Of a DNA stretch of 64,000 nucleotides, positions 59,353-64,000 are shown in pieces. Within the stretch, counting starts at the first letter, position 1; each line of letters opens with the position of its first letter. Source of the stretch: Viscum album (lineage: Eukaryota; Streptophyta; Magnoliopsida; Santalales; Viscaceae); NCBI GenBank assembly GCA_963277665.1, contig OY728122.1:2122156024-2122220023 (forward strand). The letters run 5' to 3'. Position numbers and translations under genes: made by a program. The notes under the pieces were generated by a model, which had not been told where the DNA came from, ran no database searches, and saw nothing but the letters and a program-made list of their open reading frames with translations.

Positions 59353-60178
59353 ATCATGTTTCTAGTGCCCACTTCTTTGGTTTGCATACTCTCCATCCAA
59401 GAGAGGCGAAGAAGTGAGGGGTATGGAACATGATTTCCATGTATAGAGTCTTGTGGTTGGGCGAGTCTACTCCCCTACTATAGGTAGATAAGACTTGATA
59501 AGAAGATTATCTTCTCATTTTTTCAAGATCATTGTGTAGGGATGAGCTTACTTCACTTTCTTAATAGTTTGAGATGTACTCCTCTTTACTTTAACTTGTT
59601 CTCTCTTCTACTATCTTATTTTTCTAATATATCTCTTACTACTCCCCTCTTCAATACCCCTCTTGCTACTCCCTAGATCCTTTGGGGCATCCTACTGAGT
59701 ATCTTTATACTCACCCCTACATGAGAATTTCCCTACATGATGTGCCCTCCCAAATGATGAAAAAGATGATTATGAATTGAGAGAATATAGATACAGGTGC
59801 TTGGACCATGTATGGTGGTCGTATCTTGTGATCTAGGAGTGGAGCTCCCTTATCTATTTCTCTTTTGGAGTTACTAATATGTTGTTCCACTTTTCTGGTA
59901 GGGTGTGTATTTCCCCCTTTTTCCTTTTAGTTTACTGTACCATACTCATACTATTTAGGGGTTCATACGTTTTGGTTTATTTATTAAAGTGTTTCATCTT
60001 TTGTTCCTTTCCCTCTACAAATTTTTCATTGAGTTGGTAGTGTGTGTGTCTACTGGTTCTTAGTAAAAGGCCTCCCTGAGTTTTTTCTGCCTTCAACCAT
60101 AGTCACTAACCACTAGTCTATAATGGTGGGTTGGAGGTTGTTGTGGTTTGAGCCCTAGAATTGGTTCGGTCATGATAA

Positions 60179-60193
60179 TGTCGTATTAAAATA
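60179..60193 (+). other. Element B primer-binding site
   Basis: TGTCGTATTAAAATAGG aligns without gaps to the site of element A (TGTGGTATTAGAGTAGG) and lies directly after the LTR end; two or three substitutions from the initiator-tRNA-Met type. Confidence 0.65.
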
Positions 60194-60559
60194 GGTTAGA
60201 CCCTTGAGATGTTGTTCAGACATTTCCCTACAAGGGTTTTTACTGGGTGTAGTGAATAGCGTTGAAGTGTCTCGAGAGCATCTCTTCAGCCAAGGAGTCG
60301 AGTGATGGTATGGGCAGCCGATGTATCTATTCACCAGGACCCTAATTACCCATTTTAATAATCATCACGCTAAGACACTTGTTGTAAGGAATAATGGTAC
60401 ATGCATCATATAGGATTTAGATATTGAATTTACTTATTATTTTAGCTCCCCATTGTTGATGATATATATATATATGCTCTTCTCACCGGGGTAAACCTTG
60501 ATAATTTGCAGGATGTCTTTGTGATGATAGCCAACCATGACACTATGTCCAGTTTGAGA

Positions 60560-61730
60560 TGATGAACCTTTGAGAAATGAGGCCTTAGTTGAGGACCCAT
60601 AATGCGAGCCCCTTTCTCCAGGTGGGCATGTAGCAGAATCCCGAAATTTTGAGTGGCAGATATCCCCAGCAGAGCAGGCTATGGAAGGGCCCATTATGAG
60701 CGCACTTCGCGCGTTATACTGATAGTAACTGCAGATGTTACATGGTGAGCCAGAACCTCAGAAAATAGAGGGTTCTTTAGAGTCAGTGGTTCAACTATTC
60801 AGGCTAGTATGGACACCGAATGATTAGATAGTGGACTTGGAAACCAACAATTTCCATGGAGTAGTTGGGCATTGGTGGACCTTGGTTACTCAGATACACG
60901 TTGAGTCGACACTCTCAGGGGACGACCTCAAACTGCTCTTTCATGAGGATTTCTATCCCTCCTTATTGTGATTCATTTAACTTCAGGGGATCCTTCAGTT
61001 ATAGTAGGTATGGATGATAGTGACTTTTTGTGAGACTATGTTCATAGACCTCGTGCACTACTCTCTATAGATGATCTGTAATAGTTACTTCCGAGCACAA
61101 ATGTTCGAGTAGGGAATCCTCTGAGAGGTCAGTGATTTCATAGTACCCATGCGCATCACCACCTATTTCGAGGTACTAGAGTAGGAAATTTTGATAGAGG
61201 ACTATTTTTCAGAGGAGCATCATACAACTGGGTCATGCAGCGAGTGAAACCGAGGTGAGATTTCTTCAGTAGCTAGCAGATGTTCCTTAACAAGATCTCG
61301 ACTCTAGAGGCCACCCCATTATTGGTATCAAGAACCCAATAATATGGGGATGGGTAAGAACAGAGCAGGGGGATAACCCAGAGAGGGGCTGTGTTATTAT
61401 TGTGATGGGTGAGGTCACATGGCATGATACTTCCCAACAAAATTTGCTTAGAATCATAGGAAGTCGACATGTGGATCACCATGGAAGAGATTTCATTGTG
61501 ATCAGGTTGGTCTTTATGGAGGTGGTGCAGGATGAGGAGAAAGAGGAGGTGGAGGTGAGGGATGATGCCATTAGGTCTTTCCACCACCACTAGATGGACC
61601 ACTTCGAGCTCAGGAAGCTAGAAGCTTGGACCTTGGACATCCACAACCTTTGGATGTCTATGATCCTACAGTGCATGATATGATAAGTGATACATGCTAT
61701 GTATTTTCTGCTTTTGGTTGTAGAACTTGT
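60560..61730 (+). pseudogene. gag: Element B gag remnant
   Basis: Plus-strand fragments in several frames include ISPAEQAMEGPIMSALRALY near 60660-60720, a capsid-like middle with many stops, and a nucleocapsid part at about 61385-61435 reading RGCVYYCDG-stop-GHMA-stop-YFP. This is a CCHC knuckle (CxxCxxxGHxxxxC) with stops in the spacers and the last Cys changed. Ser/His/Pro-rich sequence follows to about 61680. No intact frame longer than about 100 codons. Confidence 0.6.
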
Positions 61731-62480
61731 TATAAACTGTGCGAAGTGATCTTTTCTCTCTGCTTCTTGCTTGAGGTTTCACCAGGGTGACGCGGGGTGC
61801 CATTGTAGCCTTATGTCGGTATTTTTCAATGTTGCCTTGAATACATGAATAAGAGGGTCCTTTCCCAATCATGATTCATTTTTTGTGACATGAGAAAAAC
61901 TATGATGGTGAGTGAGTTCCACCAATAGACAATAATATCAAGCTGTGGTGGAAGATTCCCTTTGACATGCGTGTTATGGGAAAGGTTGTGTTGTTGAGGC
62001 TCCAAGTAGGTCATGGCATTGTCAGTGGAATCTTATTTCTACTTGAACTCATTTTTATTGAGATGCCACTAGTTGGATCAGAAGAGTGATTTTTTTGGGG
62101 ATTAATCCCCTTTCAAGAGGGGAAAAGACACACAGGGTATGCCACGTGATTTCCTTGTCTAACCACTTACTGTTGGATGAGTTTACTCACCTTCCCTGTT
62201 CGTTGGAACCTTGCATTATCAATGTCATGTTTGGATACAGTAGTTATCAAGTACATAATGAGGTTATGGAGACCCCATTAATCGAACGACATGACTCACT
62301 ATAAAGTCTGGGAAGCTTGATTGATGTAAACATCCATGTAGCTGACCCTGGTGGATCAGGAGGGTATATATTTTCTCCATGCGAGGGTGTTGAATCCTTC
62401 ACTTCTGGAGCATGTAAGAGAGTCTCAATTTTTATGAATCGAATTTCATATCCTACTAGACTAGGTATCCCTGAGTTTTT
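61731..62480 (+). other. Element B middle, unrecognised
   Basis: About 0.75 kb where protease and the start of pol would be expected. No DSG, FxDD or RNase H motif was seen; only open stretches of 60 to 80 codons on both strands. The junction to the integrase C-terminus lies somewhere here. Confidence 0.5.
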
Positions 62481-62900
62481 CACCAGAAAGATATTTTGAA
62501 GGATGGAATCATTAGACCCTATTCTAGGGAGAAGCAGTTATTCCATTCATGATGTGGGGGGTATAAATTTGTTCGTGGAGGAAAAACCATCCACCTAGTT
62601 TCTTTGGTCCATTTGAGATTGTGCAAAGAGATGGAAAAGATTCTTACCACCTTGCCCTACCCCCAATAGCAATAGTGTTTGAAAAATGTCTTCCATGTGT
62701 TTAGGATGAGGTGGTGCATGCATTTTCTGACACACGTCATAGAAATGAGCAGACCTTATGTGGATGGAAAATTCATTTGGTTCATGTGTTGTTCTAGCAT
62801 GGGGAAGTGTAGGTTTTCCTGGGAGTGGGAGAGTCAAGAGTGGGCTCAGTGTCCCATGTTGCTTAGCTATTTTTATTTTCGATGAAAAAAATATTGAAGG
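62481..62900 (+). pseudogene. Element B integrase C-terminus and chromodomain
   Basis: The plus strand reads KFFGPFEIVQRDGKDSYHLA followed by LPP, with Lys in place of a stop at the first position. This is the GPFEIxxRxGxxxYxLALPP segment after the integrase GPY motif. Later HLVHVLF-stop-HGEV and WEWES remains match the LVKVLW..H..EEATWE of the chromodomain. It ends just before the purine tract AGGAGGGGATGA. Confidence 0.65.
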
Positions 62901-62909
62901 AGGGGATGA

Positions 62910-64000
62910 TGAAGATACCTTGTTTTTTCCTTGCATTACCTTAGAATATTTCTACATATTATTTCATGTCTAGGCCCTGAGATGGAAAACAATTCCAAGG
63001 CTTGATATTCTCTGAATAAATAAAACAAAAATATTAATTTTTTTACTATACAAATGTCAAAAATGGGATATCTCTTTAATGGTTGATATAATCAGAACAA
63101 TGAGGCCTACGTTGAGTCTAGAACATGGTGTTTACCGATGGCAGGGAATAACGTTTTTTCGGTGTGGGACTTCTGTGAAAAACTCCACACGAGGGAAAAT
63201 GGTAATTAAAATAATTAATCTTAATTATTTTATCTCAAATGGAAAAACCACTACCATTCGAATGGGTTCTCATATTAGAAATCTATAAACACTATTGTGT
63301 TCGGAATGGGGTGTTTTTCCTAGGTGCGACATAAAATGAGTGAGCCTGAAAGTTTGGATTTCGTGACCGTTGGAGGGTTTATAGGATTTTTCTATAAATA
63401 TAAAAATTGGAGATTTGAATTAGGGATATCTCTAATATCTATCTATAATTTGTCATATGTTCATCATTGTTCTTTATCGAATCGGGGAGTGATATCCGCC
63501 AGAAAATCTATGGATCAAAGCTAGAGAGAATCAATCAAATCATCAATGCTAAACAGATCATTCGAGGAATGATTTCATTAATTTGAACCTCTAGCCGAAT
63601 TTTAATTGAAAATCCATTCATTGATAATTTTTTAATCATTTTAATTGTTGATGTTGATGGGTGGATGAACATGGGAACCAATCCCTGCTCGAAATCCTTT
63701 CATTTAATATGCATTCTTCAGGCAATTTTAGGCGATAGGGTTTTTTTTTAAATTTTATGGGATAGGGTTTAAATTAATTGGGGAAATGGGGTTGTCCAGC
63801 GCCAAATGAAGTGCCCCCACACCCCAACCCCATATATATATATATATATATAATAAATACAATAATTATAATAAATATAATTAAGAAAATAAATACAATA
63901 AATACATAATTATATTTTTAATAACAAAAATATATAATTATGATAAATTATATTTATTATAATAAATTTATTTAAATTTAATATAAATATAATACATACA
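62910..64000 (+). repeat. Element B 3' LTR, cut by the window end
   Basis: Starts TGAAGATACC after the purine tract (aligned with TGTAACATC at 55873) and matches the first kilobase of the shared LTR. It includes TATAAATA (63393-63400), a TA repeat (63832-63853) and an AT-rich end. Only about a quarter of the expected LTR lies inside the window. Confidence 0.7.

Larger units (their letters stand above)
55873..60177 (+). repeat. Shared LTR: 3' LTR of A and 5' LTR of B
   Basis: Starts TGTAACATC after the purine tract of A and ends TCATGATA (changed TGACA) before the primer site of B, 4305 bases. Its first 1.1 kb aligns with 62910-64000, including the ATAAAATGAG..GG, GTTGGACGG/GTTGGAGGG and TTCTATAAATATAAA stretches. 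It contains a TATA box (56482-56489), a CT-rich microsatellite, a GC-rich segment, an AAT/ATT repeat, a 48-bp minisatellite and a TA repeat. Confidence 0.72.
60178..62909 (+). mobile_element. Element B interior, internally deleted
   Basis: A 2.7-kb plus-strand interior between two LTRs of one family. It holds a primer site, a gag remnant with a zinc knuckle, an unrecognised middle, then the integrase C-terminus/chromodomain and a purine tract. RT, RNase H and the integrase core are absent, about 2 kb less than element A. Confidence 0.68.

Overview
The window is plant nuclear heterochromatin made almost entirely of layered, decaying LTR retrotransposons. No host protein gene, rRNA or confident tRNA could be supported. 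Every recognisable coding trace is Ty3/gypsy gag-pol of the chromovirus type. Domain order is protease, reverse transcriptase, RNase H, integrase, chromodomain. Primer sites resemble initiator-tRNA-Met sites, and the LTRs are very long (about 2.9 to 4.3 kb). This fits the Tekay/Del lineage of a plant with a repeat-rich genome; the species cannot be told from the sequence.

Layout. 1-9889 is AT-rich sequence with no credible gene, plus a weak duplicated block that may be two old LTRs. 9890-20585 is element C, an old minus-strand chromovirus with about 2.95-kb LTRs, each holding a 26-bp minisatellite and a GC-rich core. 20586-22135 is AT-rich filler.

From 22136 to the window end lies a nest. 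Its host is a plus-strand element (A) whose 5' LTR appears to start near 22136 and to end at 47284. Two minus-strand elements sit inside that LTR. Element 1 (22333-34458) has 3.55-kb LTRs and a complete gag-pol in one frame broken only by stop codons. Element 2 (35458-46261) has 4.2-kb LTRs and a gag-only interior with no pol. The interior of A (47285-55872) is split inside gag by a plus-strand solo LTR (48373-52122) of the element 1 family. A second LTR (55873-60177), a shortened interior (B, 60178-62909) and a third LTR (62910 to beyond the window) follow, forming an LTR-interior-LTR-interior-LTR composite.

What works with what: none of the copies looks able to move by itself now. Element 1 is the youngest by eye (about 6% LTR divergence at one end), element 2 is older (about 15%), and element C and the A/B composite are older still. 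The most interesting signals are in the LTRs of the element 1/2 superfamily: a small hairpin-forming CG motif (ACGG-TAAG-CCGT type) repeated at about 180-195 bp, and a block of about 115 bases kept in all five LTRs. Other points of interest are the gag-only element 2, a pol III-like unit inside it, and the in-frame preservation of element 1. I saw no sign of an undescribed enzymatic or defence system.
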